Positions 7,768 to 16,283 of a stretch of DNA of 54,800 nt are shown here, one piece after another. This stretch comes from Bacteroidales bacterium (lineage in GTDB: Bacteria > Bacteroidota > Bacteroidia > Bacteroidales > UBA10428). Position numbers and translations under genes: made by a program. The stretch covers positions 1 through 54,800 of the forward strand of contig JAFGQZ010000098.1 in the NCBI GenBank assembly GCA_016935435.1, read 5' to 3'. Position 1 is the first letter of the stretch, and every line of letters begins with the position of its first letter. The notes beneath the pieces were generated by a model. That model was given only the letters and a program-made list of their open reading frames with translations, did not search any database and had not been told where the DNA came from.

Positions 7768-9063
7768 TTACAGGTTTAACATGCCATAGCCATGTTCACC
7801 ATGATAACTGGCATCGAGCCCTTTCATTTCGTCTTTTTCCGATGAACGGAAACCAATGGTTTTATCCAGGATGATTACCAATATAAGGGTCAATACGGCA
7901 GCGTAAACTATAGCCAGCACAACTGCAAGCGACTGAATGCCTAACTGGTTCATTATTTCGCTAAAGCTATGTTCGCCCCTCATAAAGAAAACCAGGCTGA
8001 TAGCCCCTACAATTCCGCCTACACCATGAACGCCAAAAGCATCGAGGCTGTCGTCGTAGCCAAGTTTATTTTTGGCCATAATGGCAAGGTAGCATACCGT
8101 TGAAGCCAGTGCGCCAAGCGCCAATGCCCCGGCAGGTTGAACAACCCCAGCTGCCGGCGTAACTGCCACTAACCCGGCCAGAATGCCCGATGCAAAACCT
8201 AATGCCGTAGCTTTTCCCTGGTGGAAACCTTCGATGAGCATCCACATTAAGGCGCCAGCAGCGGCAGCGGCCTGGGTGGCTGTTAATGCCTGGGCTGTGG
8301 AAAGGTTGCTGTTTACCGAACTTCCGGCATTAAACCCAAACCAGCCTACCCATAGTAAGCCGGCGCCCATCATGGTCATTACAAGGTTGCTGGGCGGCAT
8401 GGCAGTTTTCGGGTGGCCACGCCTTACGCCGAGGTAAAGTGCTGCTACCAGTCCGCTTATACCTGCCGAGATATGCACAACGGTACCCCCGGCATAATCA
8501 ATGGCGCCCATATTATACAGAAAGCCATCGGAAGCCCAAACCCAATGGCACAAAGGATTATATACCACTATGCCCCAAACTGCAATAAAAAGTACATAAG
8601 CTTTGAACGACACCCTTTCGGCAAAAGCCCCTGCAATGAGCGCGGGTGTAATGATTGCAAATTTCCCCTGGAACATCGAAAATACATATTCGGGTATGCC
8701 AGCTTCGGTAATGGAATTATCGATGCCACGCAGTAAAAAGAAGTTGCTGTCCCAGCCAAACCAGCCACCTAACACACTTTTTCCAAAACTCATAGAATAA
8801 CCAACAATTACCCAAAGCACTGCCATTACGCCCATTGCAACAAAACTATGCATCATGGTGCCCAGTACGTTTTTGGTGCGCACAAGCCCGCCATAAAACA
8901 TAGCAAGCCCCGGAATCATTAACAACACCAATGCTGTTGAGGTGAGCATCCATGCAGTTATACCTGTATCGACTTCTGCTGCTTCCTGCGCAAAAAGCGA
9001 TTTTGTACCGCCTATGAGCAGAAGAAGAACAATTCCTAAAAGTTTAAATTTCGAATTTTTCAT
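7768..9063 (-). CDS. amtB: Ammonium transporter
   Basis: A 431-residue Amt/MEP/Rh-family channel with a cleavable signal peptide (ends about SLFAQ) and 11 predicted membrane helices. Pore residues are visible: the first histidine in NPLCHWVWASDGFL and the second in FGVHGVGGIVG. Family motifs such as DYAGGTVVHI are also present. It imports ammonium/ammonia across the inner membrane. ATG 9063 is chosen over an upstream in-frame start at 9144, because an AGGGGA Shine-Dalgarno precedes it and it gives a proper signal peptide. It is followed by glnK, and asparagine synthetase genes lie upstream. Confidence 0.95.
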   Translation of the reverse strand: MKNSKFKLLGIVLLLLIGGTKSLFAQEAAEVDTGITAWMLTSTALVLLMIPGLAMFYGGLVRTKNVLGTMMHSFVAMGVMAVLWVIVGYSMSFGKSVLGGWFGWDSNFFLLRGIDNSITEAGIPEYVFSMFQGKFAIITPALIAGAFAERVSFKAYVLFIAVWGIVVYNPLCHWVWASDGFLYNMGAIDYAGGTVVHISAGISGLVAALYLGVRRGHPKTAMPPSNLVMTMMGAGLLWVGWFGFNAGSSVNSNLSTAQALTATQAAAAAGALMWMLIEGFHQGKATALGFASGILAGLVAVTPAAGVVQPAGALALGALASTVCYLAIMAKNKLGYDDSLDAFGVHGVGGIVGAISLVFFMRGEHSFSEIMNQLGIQSLAVVLAIVYAAVLTLILVIILDKTIGFRSSEKDEMKGLDASYHGEHGYGMLNL

Positions 9064-9113
9064 AAATTCCCCTGTTTTTATGTTAAAATGTTTCGGATTG
9101 ATAGTTTCTGCGA

Positions 9114-9146
9114 CAAATATATAACAAAATATAGGCATAAACAAAC
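9114..9146 (-). promoter_or_regulatory. Promoter of amtB-glnK
   Basis: On the minus strand a TTG (9142-9144) lies 20 bases before TATATTTG (9114-9121), a close match to the Bacteroidota TTG-N19/20-TAnnTTTG promoter. It is 51 bp upstream of the amtB ATG. Confidence 0.6.
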
Positions 9147-9335
9147 AAAAATAACTAAAATATAAGTTTATATATCAAAATAAACAGGGTATATGCAAGT
9201 AAAATATATAAAATACTCAGGAGTACATTGATAATATGGGGGGGGTAATGAAAAAAAACAATATATAGCCTTAAATTTAAATCCTAAACTGATAAAGGCG
9301 TTGCACGCAGATTAGAGAAGATGGGCAGAAAACAA

Positions 9336-9381
9336 AAACAATCTTTTGCCGGGGGCTTAAGCCCCCGGCAAAAGATTGTTT
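9336..9381. repeat. 46-bp perfect palindrome
   Basis: The two 23-base halves are exactly complementary with no spacer; the centre is GGGGGCTTAAGCCCCC. The GC-rich core lies between A/T-rich arms. As RNA it would form a very stable hairpin from either strand. It has no long U-tract directly attached and lies about 220 bp downstream of asnA, so it is not an ordinary terminator. Confidence 0.85.
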
Positions 9382-9530
9382 ACAAGAATATGGCATGGCC
9401 TGAAAATTTTTCTGAATTTGGTATTCCGTATCTCACAGACTGCTACTTACAATGCTGTGAAATTTGCTTGTTTTGCCTGTTGTTCAGGTAAACAATGCCT
9501 TTAGGCAGGGGTGAACCTATAAATTTAGAA

Positions 9531-9572
9531 AATAAGTTGAAAGGCAGAACGCCAGTGCTTTTAACTTATTTA
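9531..9572. repeat. Imperfect inverted repeat downstream of asnA
   Basis: AAATAAGTT (9531-9539) pairs with AACTTATTT (9564-9572), and the stem continues inward (AAAGGCA with TGCTTTT) with a mismatch and a bulge. It begins about 30 bp after the asnA stop codon on the minus strand, so it may act as a transcript-end hairpin or be part of a dispersed repeat. Confidence 0.5.
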
Positions 9573-9602
9573 CAACTTCGTACCATTGGCGCAACAGCAG
9601 GC

Positions 9603-10640
9603 TTAAATTAATATTATCCCATGTTTACGGCATTCTTCGGCCATGCCATCGGGCCAAATACCCGACTGGATTTCGCCAACATGGGCTTTTCGCAAAAAGT
9701 ACATGCACAGGCGCGATTGGCCTATGCCGCCGCCAATGGAAAGCGGCAGTTCGTCGCTGAGCAGGCGCTGGTGGAACAATAACGATTTTCTTTCGTTCGA
9801 ATTGGTAATCTCAAGCTGGTGCAACAAGGCGGCTTTATCAACCCTTATGCCCATCGACGATATTTCAAAAGCCTGTTCGAGAACCGGGTGCCAAAGCAGA
9901 ATGTCGCCATTAAGACCCATGTAGCCGTCGCTGTTTGGGGTCGACCAGTCGTCGTAGTCGGGGGCGCGGCCATCGTGTTGTTCACCGTGTGAAAGTTTTG
10001 CCCCGATACCGATTATAAAAACAGCTTTATGTTTTTTTGTTATTTCGTTTTCCCGTTCTTTTGCGCTAAGCCCGGGATAAAGTTTTAAGAGTTCTTCGGA
10101 GTGGATAATGGTAATTTCGTCGGGCAAAATGGGTTTTATCTCCGGGTAATTTTCATAAACAACAAATTCGGTACGTTTTAATACTTCAAATATTTTTTTT
10201 ACAATATATTTCAGAAAGGCTACATTTCGTTCTTCAAGGCTAATAACCCTTTCCCAGTCCCATTGATCGACATAAAGCGAGTGCAGGTTGTCGAGCACTT
10301 CGTCTGGCCTTATGGCATTCATGTCGGTATAAATGCCATAGCCCATATTTATTCCATAGTCGGCAAGGGCCATGCGTTTCCATTTGGCCAGTGAATTTAC
10401 CACTTCGGCTTGGCGATCGTTTAAATCTTTTATCGGGAATGTTACTTTACGTTCGGTACCGTTTAAATCGTCGTTAATGCCTGTGCCCTTTAATACAAAA
10501 AGCGGGGCGGTTACCCTGCGCAGCCTTAGTTCCGACGAGAGGTTGTCCTGGAAATTGTCTTTTACAAGTTTTATGGCAAGTTCGGTTTGCTTTAAATCGA
10601 GAATACTTTTATAATTCTTCGGAAGAATAAGGTTTTTCAT
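9603..10640 (-). CDS. asnA: Aspartate-ammonia ligase (AsnA-type asparagine synthetase)
   Basis: A 345-residue class II aminoacyl-tRNA-synthetase-like enzyme that makes asparagine from aspartate, ATP and free ammonia. Family segments include FPIKDLNDRQAEVVNSLAKW, YTDMNAIRPDE, the DQWDWE motif and the C-terminal LPLSIGGGIGQSRLCM. Its length is typical. The start is ATG 10640; the preceding codon is TTG. It is adjacent to amtB-glnK and to the glutamine-dependent asnB, so both known routes to asparagine are encoded side by side, with ammonium import next to the ammonia-dependent one. A TATTTTTG box lies at 10671-10678 on its strand. Confidence 0.96.
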   Translation of the reverse strand: MKNLILPKNYKSILDLKQTELAIKLVKDNFQDNLSSELRLRRVTAPLFVLKGTGINDDLNGTERKVTFPIKDLNDRQAEVVNSLAKWKRMALADYGINMGYGIYTDMNAIRPDEVLDNLHSLYVDQWDWERVISLEERNVAFLKYIVKKIFEVLKRTEFVVYENYPEIKPILPDEITIIHSEELLKLYPGLSAKERENEITKKHKAVFIIGIGAKLSHGEQHDGRAPDYDDWSTPNSDGYMGLNGDILLWHPVLEQAFEISSMGIRVDKAALLHQLEITNSNERKSLLFHQRLLSDELPLSIGGGIGQSRLCMYFLRKAHVGEIQSGIWPDGMAEECRKHGIILI

Positions 10641-10670
10641 CAATTCTGTTTTTTTTCGCGGCTAAAGATA

Positions 10671-10678
10671 CAAAAATA
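10671..10678 (-). promoter_or_regulatory. -7 promoter element upstream of asnA
   Basis: CAAAAATA on the plus strand is TATTTTTG on the minus strand (TAnnTTTG), 31 bp before the asnA ATG. No matching -33 element is seen. Confidence 0.4.
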
Positions 10679-10846
10679 TTCAACTTACAATCATGCAGAC
10701 TTGTTTGGAATAAATTAAAAAATTTACAGATGCTATGCTTTATTATAAACGGACGGTAATTATTGCTTCGTTTTTGTTTACAGATTATTAGTTAGTTTGT
10801 TGTAAACCTAATAATAGCCATATAAGGTGCAAATTTTACCCGGTGC

Positions 10847-12514
10847 TTATTTGTAACCTTCAACATGAACTGTCTTCATTGATCTTCCCGAGGGGTCGGC
10901 ATTGTTTTTAAACGAAGCGTCCCACTCAAGCGCTTCGGCTGTACTACATGCAATTGATGGCACCGATGGCACACAGAGTGCTGCCGCATCCGACGGGAAA
11001 TGTTCGCTGAAGATGGATCGGTAATAGTATTCTTCTTTTGTTTTCGGCGGGTTTATCGGGAACTTGTATTTTGCATTATCCATCTGTTTGTCAGAAACCA
11101 GCCTTGAAGTTACTTCTTTAAGGCTATCGATCCAGTTGTAGCCAACCCCATCGGAGAATTGTTCTTTTTGCCTCCAGGCAATGCTTTCGGGAAGATAGTT
11201 TTCAAATGCTTTGCGCACGACCCATTTTTCAATCCTGCCGTTTTTAATCATTTTATCCTCGGGGTTGAGTTGCATGGCTACATCCATAAATTCTTTGTCG
11301 AGAAAGGGTACACGGCCTTCCACACCCCAGGCCGCCAGGGTTTTGTTGGCGCGCAGGCAGTCGTACATGTGAAGTTTGCCCAGTTTGCGTACAGTTTCCT
11401 CATGAAAAGCTTTGGCATTTGGGGCTTTATGAAAATACAGGTACCCGCCGAAAATTTCATCGGCGCCTTCGCCCGATAGAACCATTTTAATGCCCATCGA
11501 CTTTATTACCCGGGCCAGCAGGTACATGGGCGTTGAGGCCCTAATGGTTGTAACATCGTAGGTTTCGATGTGGTAAATAACGTCGCGCAGGGCGTCGAGG
11601 CCTTCCTGCACGGTAAAGTTTATCTCGTGGTGTATGGTGCCAATGGCATCGGCCACTTTTCGTGCAGCGGCCAAATCTGGCGAATCTTTGAGCCCAATGG
11701 CGAAGGAATGCAATTGGGGCCACCAGGCTTCTTTTTTGTCGTCGTCTTCGATACGGTTACGCGAATATTTTTTTGCCAGTGCCGAGGTTATCGACGAATC
11801 GAGGCCCCCGGAAAGCAAAACCCCGTATGGAACATCCGACATCAGCTGTCTGTGTACGGCGGCTTCGAGGGCGCAACGCAAATCTTCAATACTGGTTTGG
11901 TTGTTTTTTACGGTGTCGTATTCAGTCCAGTTGCGTTGATACCATTTTTTTATTTCGCCATCCTTGCTGTAGAGGTAGTGGCCTGGCTTAAACTCCTCAA
12001 TTTTATTACAATAGCCTTCAAGCCCTTTAAGTTCCGATGAAACATAGAAATTACCATCACGGTCCCAGCCCATGTACAAAGGTATAATACCAATGTGGTC
12101 GCGGGCAATTAAATAAGTATCTTCCTCCTCGTCATACAATGCAAAAGCAAATATTCCGTTGAGGTCTTCCAGAAAGTTTATTCCTTTTTTTCGATAAAGA
12201 GAAAGTATGACCTCGCAATCGGAGTTTGTCTGGAACTCGTAAATATCTTCGGTTTGTTTGCGTAAAAGCTTAAAATTGTATATTTCGCCGTTTACGGCCA
12301 GAATATGTTTCCTGTCTTTACTAAACAATGGCTGGTGCCCCGATTGCGGATCGACAATCGACAGGCGTTCGTGTGCCAAAATTGCTTTCTCGCCACAATA
12401 TATCCCCGACCAGTCGGGGCCACGGTGCCTCAGCTTTTTCGACATTTCCAATACCTGCTTCCGCAGGCTGCCCGAATCGACCTTTAAGTCAAAAACCCCT
12501 ATTATTCCGCACAT
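10847..12514 (-). CDS. asnB: Asparagine synthase (glutamine-hydrolysing)
   Basis: A 555-residue enzyme. Cys2 (MCGIIGVFD) is the glutaminase nucleophile of the N-terminal Ntn domain (about 1-200), which also has LRHRGPDWSG and LAVNGEIYNF. The synthetase domain follows, with the PPi-loop motif GVLLSGGLDSSITSALAKK, then SGEGADEIFGGY and the EGRVPFLDKEF motif. It transfers glutamine amide nitrogen to aspartate. It is transcribed away from the Lrp/AsnC-type regulator and shares with it a 219-bp control region containing a palindrome. Confidence 0.97.
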   Translation of the reverse strand: MCGIIGVFDLKVDSGSLRKQVLEMSKKLRHRGPDWSGIYCGEKAILAHERLSIVDPQSGHQPLFSKDRKHILAVNGEIYNFKLLRKQTEDIYEFQTNSDCEVILSLYRKKGINFLEDLNGIFAFALYDEEEDTYLIARDHIGIIPLYMGWDRDGNFYVSSELKGLEGYCNKIEEFKPGHYLYSKDGEIKKWYQRNWTEYDTVKNNQTSIEDLRCALEAAVHRQLMSDVPYGVLLSGGLDSSITSALAKKYSRNRIEDDDKKEAWWPQLHSFAIGLKDSPDLAAARKVADAIGTIHHEINFTVQEGLDALRDVIYHIETYDVTTIRASTPMYLLARVIKSMGIKMVLSGEGADEIFGGYLYFHKAPNAKAFHEETVRKLGKLHMYDCLRANKTLAAWGVEGRVPFLDKEFMDVAMQLNPEDKMIKNGRIEKWVVRKAFENYLPESIAWRQKEQFSDGVGYNWIDSLKEVTSRLVSDKQMDNAKYKFPINPPKTKEEYYYRSIFSEHFPSDAAALCVPSVPSIACSTAEALEWDASFKNNADPSGRSMKTVHVEGYK

Positions 12515-12553
12515 GGCTGTTTTATTTTATTTTTATTGCTATTTGTTGTGTAA

Positions 12554-12570
12554 TGTGATATTTTATCACA
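12554..12570. promoter_or_regulatory. Palindromic operator candidate between asnB and lrp
   Basis: TGTGATA (12554-12560) and TATCACA (12564-12570) are perfect 7-bp inverted halves with a TTT spacer. The site is 40 bp upstream of asnB, in the region shared with the divergent Lrp/AsnC gene. Binding by that regulator is an inference from position. A Crp/Fnr-family protein is an alternative, because the half-sites resemble TGTGA/TCACA with one extra spacer base. Confidence 0.5.
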
Positions 12571-12670
12571 AATACCTTTATTTTAAATTTATTTTGAAAG
12601 AAATATTAGCAAAGATATTAAAATATGATATATCGACAAGAAATATTTTAATTAATTAACAAAATATTAC

Positions 12671-12678
12671 TAAATTTG
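12671..12678 (+). promoter_or_regulatory. -7 promoter element of the Lrp/AsnC gene
   Basis: TAAATTTG fits TAnnTTTG and lies 56 bp before the ATG at 12734. No clear -33 TTG is seen. Confidence 0.45.
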
Positions 12679-12733
12679 CTTTCAGATTGCAATGATAATC
12701 GACCCAATCAATTAATAATTTTACTGGTTAAAT

Positions 12734-13219
12734 ATGAAAACAGAAAACAATTATTATATCGATGAACTGGATAAAAAGATATTGTCCATTCTTACGCAAA
12801 ATGCACGGATACCTTTTCTGGAAGTTGCCAGGGATTGCGATGTTTCTGGCGCGGCCATACACCAGCGTGTTCAACGTTTAACCAAAATGGGCATTATTTC
12901 AGGCTCGCAGTTTAACATCGATCCCAAAAAGCTGGGTTTCAATACCTGTGCATATATTGGAATCTTTCTCGACAATGCGGCCATGTTTCACGATGTTTCT
13001 TCGCGCCTGACCCAAATTCCCGAGATTATTCAATGCCATTATACTACCGGGCAGTATTCGATGTTTATAAAAGTTTATACCCGCGACAACGAACACCTGC
13101 GCAAAGTTCTTGCCGATAAAATACAGGCCATACCGGGCATTATGCGAACCGAAACATTTATTTCGCTGGAAGTTTTGGTCGACAGGCAACTGCCGGTTTT
13201 GGAAGCCATAAAAGGCTAA
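12734..13219 (+). CDS. Lrp/AsnC-family transcriptional regulator
   Basis: A 161-residue regulator with an N-terminal winged helix-turn-helix (about residues 8-65; LDKKILSILTQNARIPFLEV, then the recognition region SGAAIHQRVQRLTKMGII). A C-terminal RAM/AsnC ligand-binding domain follows (about 70-155). Such proteins bind amino acids and control amino-acid genes. It is divergent from asnB, so asparagine-responsive control of asnB is plausible but inferred. A strong terminator closes it. Confidence 0.9.
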   Translation: MKTENNYYIDELDKKILSILTQNARIPFLEVARDCDVSGAAIHQRVQRLTKMGIISGSQFNIDPKKLGFNTCAYIGIFLDNAAMFHDVSSRLTQIPEIIQCHYTTGQYSMFIKVYTRDNEHLRKVLADKIQAIPGIMRTETFISLEVLVDRQLPVLEAIKG

Positions 13220-13235
13220 AAAAAATATTCAGACT

Positions 13236-13265
13236 AAAAAAGGTGGCTAAAAATGCCACCTTTTT
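13236..13265. terminator. Bidirectional intrinsic terminator
   Basis: Stem GGTGGC/GCCACC (13242-13247 and 13255-13260) is extended by A/T pairs on each side: an A-run on the left and a T-run on the right. It ends the Lrp/AsnC transcript and lies 35 bp past the stop of the convergent GH127-like gene, so it can serve both. Confidence 0.85.
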
Positions 13266-13299
13266 GTTTTTTTATTCTATATTTTGCTTCCTCCGAAAG

Positions 13300-16116
13300 T
13301 TATATTTTCAAAAATTGCCTCACTGTTTTCGATCCTTCGTGCATAAGCACAATAAGGTATATTCCTTCCGGGAGCTTTGATACATCGATATAATTCTGTG
13401 CCTTTTTCTGCGAAAAGATTATCTTGCCAGATGCACTGTAAATATTGGCTGCATCTACAGGCGAAGTGGCTAATTCGTTAAAATAAATAACATCGTTTAC
13501 AGGGTTTGGAAAAAATTCAATAGTGCTTTCCAATAGTGGTTTTCTGATAATCTGGCTTACCGGCTCCTCCCAGGCACGTACTTCGAGGTTTTCGAACAAT
13601 ACGGTTTGCCCCGACGGGTCGGGTGTGTTTGGCCCGCTGTATTGCCTTAAACCAATATAACCGGTTTTAAACTGGTTGTCGTTGGCTGTAATTACAGGCA
13701 CATCCATATTGTCCACAAAAACTTTAATTTCGGTGCCAATGGCCTGTACCCGCAAATGATAGGTGGCAGAAGGGTTAATTGCCAGATTGGCCGACTTTAT
13801 GTGCGACCAACTGTTATTGGCCTTGCCAAGTATTACTTCGCCGCTGGTGTTCAGGGCTGCGTAATAGCCCTTGTACGAATCGACGCCCATTGCTGCATCG
13901 GAACATCGAAATATTACGCCGCCCTGGGTTTCCCCATTCAGAATAGTTATGTTTACATCGTATGTAAAATCGGAAAAATGGGTGCCCATTGCCACCGATT
14001 TTGCCCCCTTTACGTTAAACGATTCGCTGTAATATTTTCCATCTTTCTGCTGCCATCCGCCACCAAAGCTTGTCCAATAATTTGGCCCTTTCGACACGAA
14101 GTTGTCAACAAAAATTGTGTCGTTTTCCTTCACAGGCCCTATAAAGGGAAAATAAGTTAACCTTATTCGTTCTGAACCGAAGGGGATTAATGTAATTTCT
14201 TCTTCGGTTTCGGCAGATATTACCGGACTGTAAGGCGGTTCGGCAGCATGTACCCCATTGGCCGTGAGCCCCCATCCGGGTAGTTTTTTTGCTTTAACCT
14301 TAAGTTTTACAGGAGTTGTTTCAGGTGAAAATGGATTGCCCGAAAGTTCCGATTTTTCAACGGTAAATGATTCCGCCGGGTTTTCCGGGCCAAGTACCAG
14401 AGCATAGTTCCAGTTGTTTTTTGGGTAAACCTCGTATTCGCTAAAATCTTTTTCGGCAAAAGTGTATGTGTTAATTTTTTTCCAGTCTTCATCCATTTTA
14501 AGCGAATATACCAGGGGGCCCCGTTCAATGCCAACTGAGTTATTAACCCATTTTGATAAGGCTATGGGCATGGGGAGGTTTATTACCACTACATCGTTGT
14601 TTGCCCATGTTTTATCGATAGTGAAGTAGCTGCCGGGCACAACAGCAGGTTGAGGTTGTCCGTTAACCAATATTTCGGGGTTTTTGCACCATTCCGGAAT
14701 ACGGAGCTTTAAAGGGAACTTTGTGGGGGAACCAATTTCAACCGTAAGGCGAATTTGTTCTTCAAATGGGTAATCAGTATTTTCGGTAATGGTAACCGCA
14801 ATGCTGTCGCCGACCCTTGCATTAACCATGCAGGGGGCATAGGTGGCAGCAACCAGTCCGCTGTCGGGGGTGGCCATCCACGAAAACTGGGTAAATTTAG
14901 GCCAGCCCATGTGCCAGTTGTACCGGCAACACGGATAACCAGAGAAAGGGCCGGGCACAACCCCGTTATCGTAATCCTGCCCGAAGCCGTTATGCCCTTT
15001 TTTGCTTTGTACCTGGTTTGGAAGAACGTAATATTGGTGTTGGCAATGGTTTTCGCTGAGAGCAGCCGGTAAGTGGTTGAAAGCAACCTTTTCAAGTTCG
15101 TCGGCTATTTTAGCATCGCCAAGCACCCTCAGGCTGATTTCGTTGGAAAACATGCGCTCAACAATTGCACAAAGTTCGACACCCTGCACCGACGACATAC
15201 CCGATAAAAACTCGGTGGTAGTGTTCATGCCGGTAATTTGTGTGTGGTAAGGGTACAGGTTTTCAACCCCGTTGCGCATTGTGTTCTTATCGGATAAATT
15301 GTTTGTGAGCTGGTAAAAAACAGCCCCGTATTTGTATGCCTGGGCAACATTTACACCGTGCTTTGGAAAAAAGTCGGTATGGAAGCCTGTTAAAAAGGTG
15401 TTGTTTGTAAAAATACCGGAGAAATCATAAGCCTGTTCTTTAATTAGGTTGGCAAGCTCGAGAAGGAAGCTATCGCCGGTTCGGTTGTAAAGCCAAATAA
15501 CCACATCGACATTGTCGCTTGCCCTTGCCTTTGCCCATTCAGCCAGCGGCCTTTCGGGCAGGTTTTCTAATTGATAGCGGAAATAATTGGTAAGAAAGGG
15601 TACAACCCTGTCATCGCCTGTAGCATCGCAATAGTCCATTAAAGCTGTTATCATGGGCATACGTGCCCACCAATCGTTGCTTGATGAGGGGCCAAAACTT
15701 CCGTCGGGCTGTTGGCTGTTGAGTGTCCAGTCGATCCATTTTTGGGCTTTGGTCATTAATGCCGTATCGTTTAAGGTGTAAGCCAGGGCAATAAGGCCTT
15801 TAACATAATATGTTGGCCGTTCCCAGTTCGAATTGGGTGCTGTGCCGCCAAGCCATTCCGAGTCGGGTGCAAGTTCGGGGTAAATAATTTCGGAATAACC
15901 GGTAAGCCCTTCTTTTTGGGCAAGCAATTGGGTTTTTAACCAGCCTTCGGGTTTTATGCTCCCTAAGGGAAGAGCAATAAAGGGGGTTTCGGTTAGCGGA
16001 GCCCTGTTTGATACATAATTTTGGGCATACAGATAGTTAATAGTAAACAAGGCCGAAAATAAAAAAACAATTCTAAACAAGTTTTTTTGTGCACTAAAAA
16101 AGTTGTTTCTCTTCAT
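13300..16116 (-). CDS. GH127-like beta-L-arabinofuranosidase-type enzyme with T9SS sorting domain
   Basis: A 938-residue secreted enzyme. Residues 1-31 are a signal peptide (ends YLYAQ). Residues about 35-650 are an (alpha/alpha) barrel plus beta domains of the GH127 (DUF1680) type. The zinc-thiolate site of that family is visible as Glu314 and Cys316 (GVELCAIVE) and the pair Cys396-Cys397 (YPCCRYNWHMG). About 665-850 is a concanavalin-like/DUF1080-like module (GTHFSDFTYDVNI). The last 70 residues (ESTIEFFPNPVNDVIYFN to FLKI) are a T9SS type-A sorting domain. Activity on arabinofuranosides is the best family guess; related families use other substrates. Confidence 0.82.
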   Translation of the reverse strand: MKRNNFFSAQKNLFRIVFLFSALFTINYLYAQNYVSNRAPLTETPFIALPLGSIKPEGWLKTQLLAQKEGLTGYSEIIYPELAPDSEWLGGTAPNSNWERPTYYVKGLIALAYTLNDTALMTKAQKWIDWTLNSQQPDGSFGPSSSNDWWARMPMITALMDYCDATGDDRVVPFLTNYFRYQLENLPERPLAEWAKARASDNVDVVIWLYNRTGDSFLLELANLIKEQAYDFSGIFTNNTFLTGFHTDFFPKHGVNVAQAYKYGAVFYQLTNNLSDKNTMRNGVENLYPYHTQITGMNTTTEFLSGMSSVQGVELCAIVERMFSNEISLRVLGDAKIADELEKVAFNHLPAALSENHCQHQYYVLPNQVQSKKGHNGFGQDYDNGVVPGPFSGYPCCRYNWHMGWPKFTQFSWMATPDSGLVAATYAPCMVNARVGDSIAVTITENTDYPFEEQIRLTVEIGSPTKFPLKLRIPEWCKNPEILVNGQPQPAVVPGSYFTIDKTWANNDVVVINLPMPIALSKWVNNSVGIERGPLVYSLKMDEDWKKINTYTFAEKDFSEYEVYPKNNWNYALVLGPENPAESFTVEKSELSGNPFSPETTPVKLKVKAKKLPGWGLTANGVHAAEPPYSPVISAETEEEITLIPFGSERIRLTYFPFIGPVKENDTIFVDNFVSKGPNYWTSFGGGWQQKDGKYYSESFNVKGAKSVAMGTHFSDFTYDVNITILNGETQGGVIFRCSDAAMGVDSYKGYYAALNTSGEVILGKANNSWSHIKSANLAINPSATYHLRVQAIGTEIKVFVDNMDVPVITANDNQFKTGYIGLRQYSGPNTPDPSGQTVLFENLEVRAWEEPVSQIIRKPLLESTIEFFPNPVNDVIYFNELATSPVDAANIYSASGKIIFSQKKAQNYIDVSKLPEGIYLIVLMHEGSKTVRQFLKI

Positions 16117-16283
16117 AGTATGGGTTTTTAGAGTGTGTTTATCTTAAATAAAGAGTAATTAGTACTATTAAAACTCGCGTTAAGATATACCATTTTTAGT
16201 CTGATTCAAAACCAGATAAAAATAACAACAGATTTAGGCGAGGTAATTAAATAGAACTGAATTCAATTATTTACCATTAATGT

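Larger units (their letters stand above)
9145..9602. other. Non-coding stretch between amtB and asnA with inverted repeats
   Basis: No convincing gene. The AT-rich left part includes an eight-G run (9238-9245). The middle has a short degenerate ACGCAGATTAGAG-like tract (about 9304-9316), of a kind scattered in Bacteroidota intergenic DNA, followed by the long palindrome at 9336-9381. The right part holds nested hairpins at about 9484-9517 and 9531-9572. A 41-codon cysteine-rich frame (9390-9515, plus strand) overlaps these hairpins and is not called. Confidence 0.6.

Noticed and set aside
9238..9245. Eight-G run upstream of amtB as a phase-variation tract
   Set aside because: It lies upstream of the promoter-like elements and in no reading frame, so slippage would have no clear effect.
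9390..9515. 41-codon cysteine-rich frame (starts MAWPENFSEF) on the plus strand
   Set aside because: It overlaps the hairpin-rich intergenic region, has no ribosome binding site, and the cysteine run is the chance result of TGC/TGT triplets; no support as a gene.
16140..16187. TATCTTAA / TTAAGATA inverted repeat upstream of the GH127-like gene
   Set aside because: The arms are short, AT-rich and 32 bp apart, so chance is likely and no promoter element could be placed with it.
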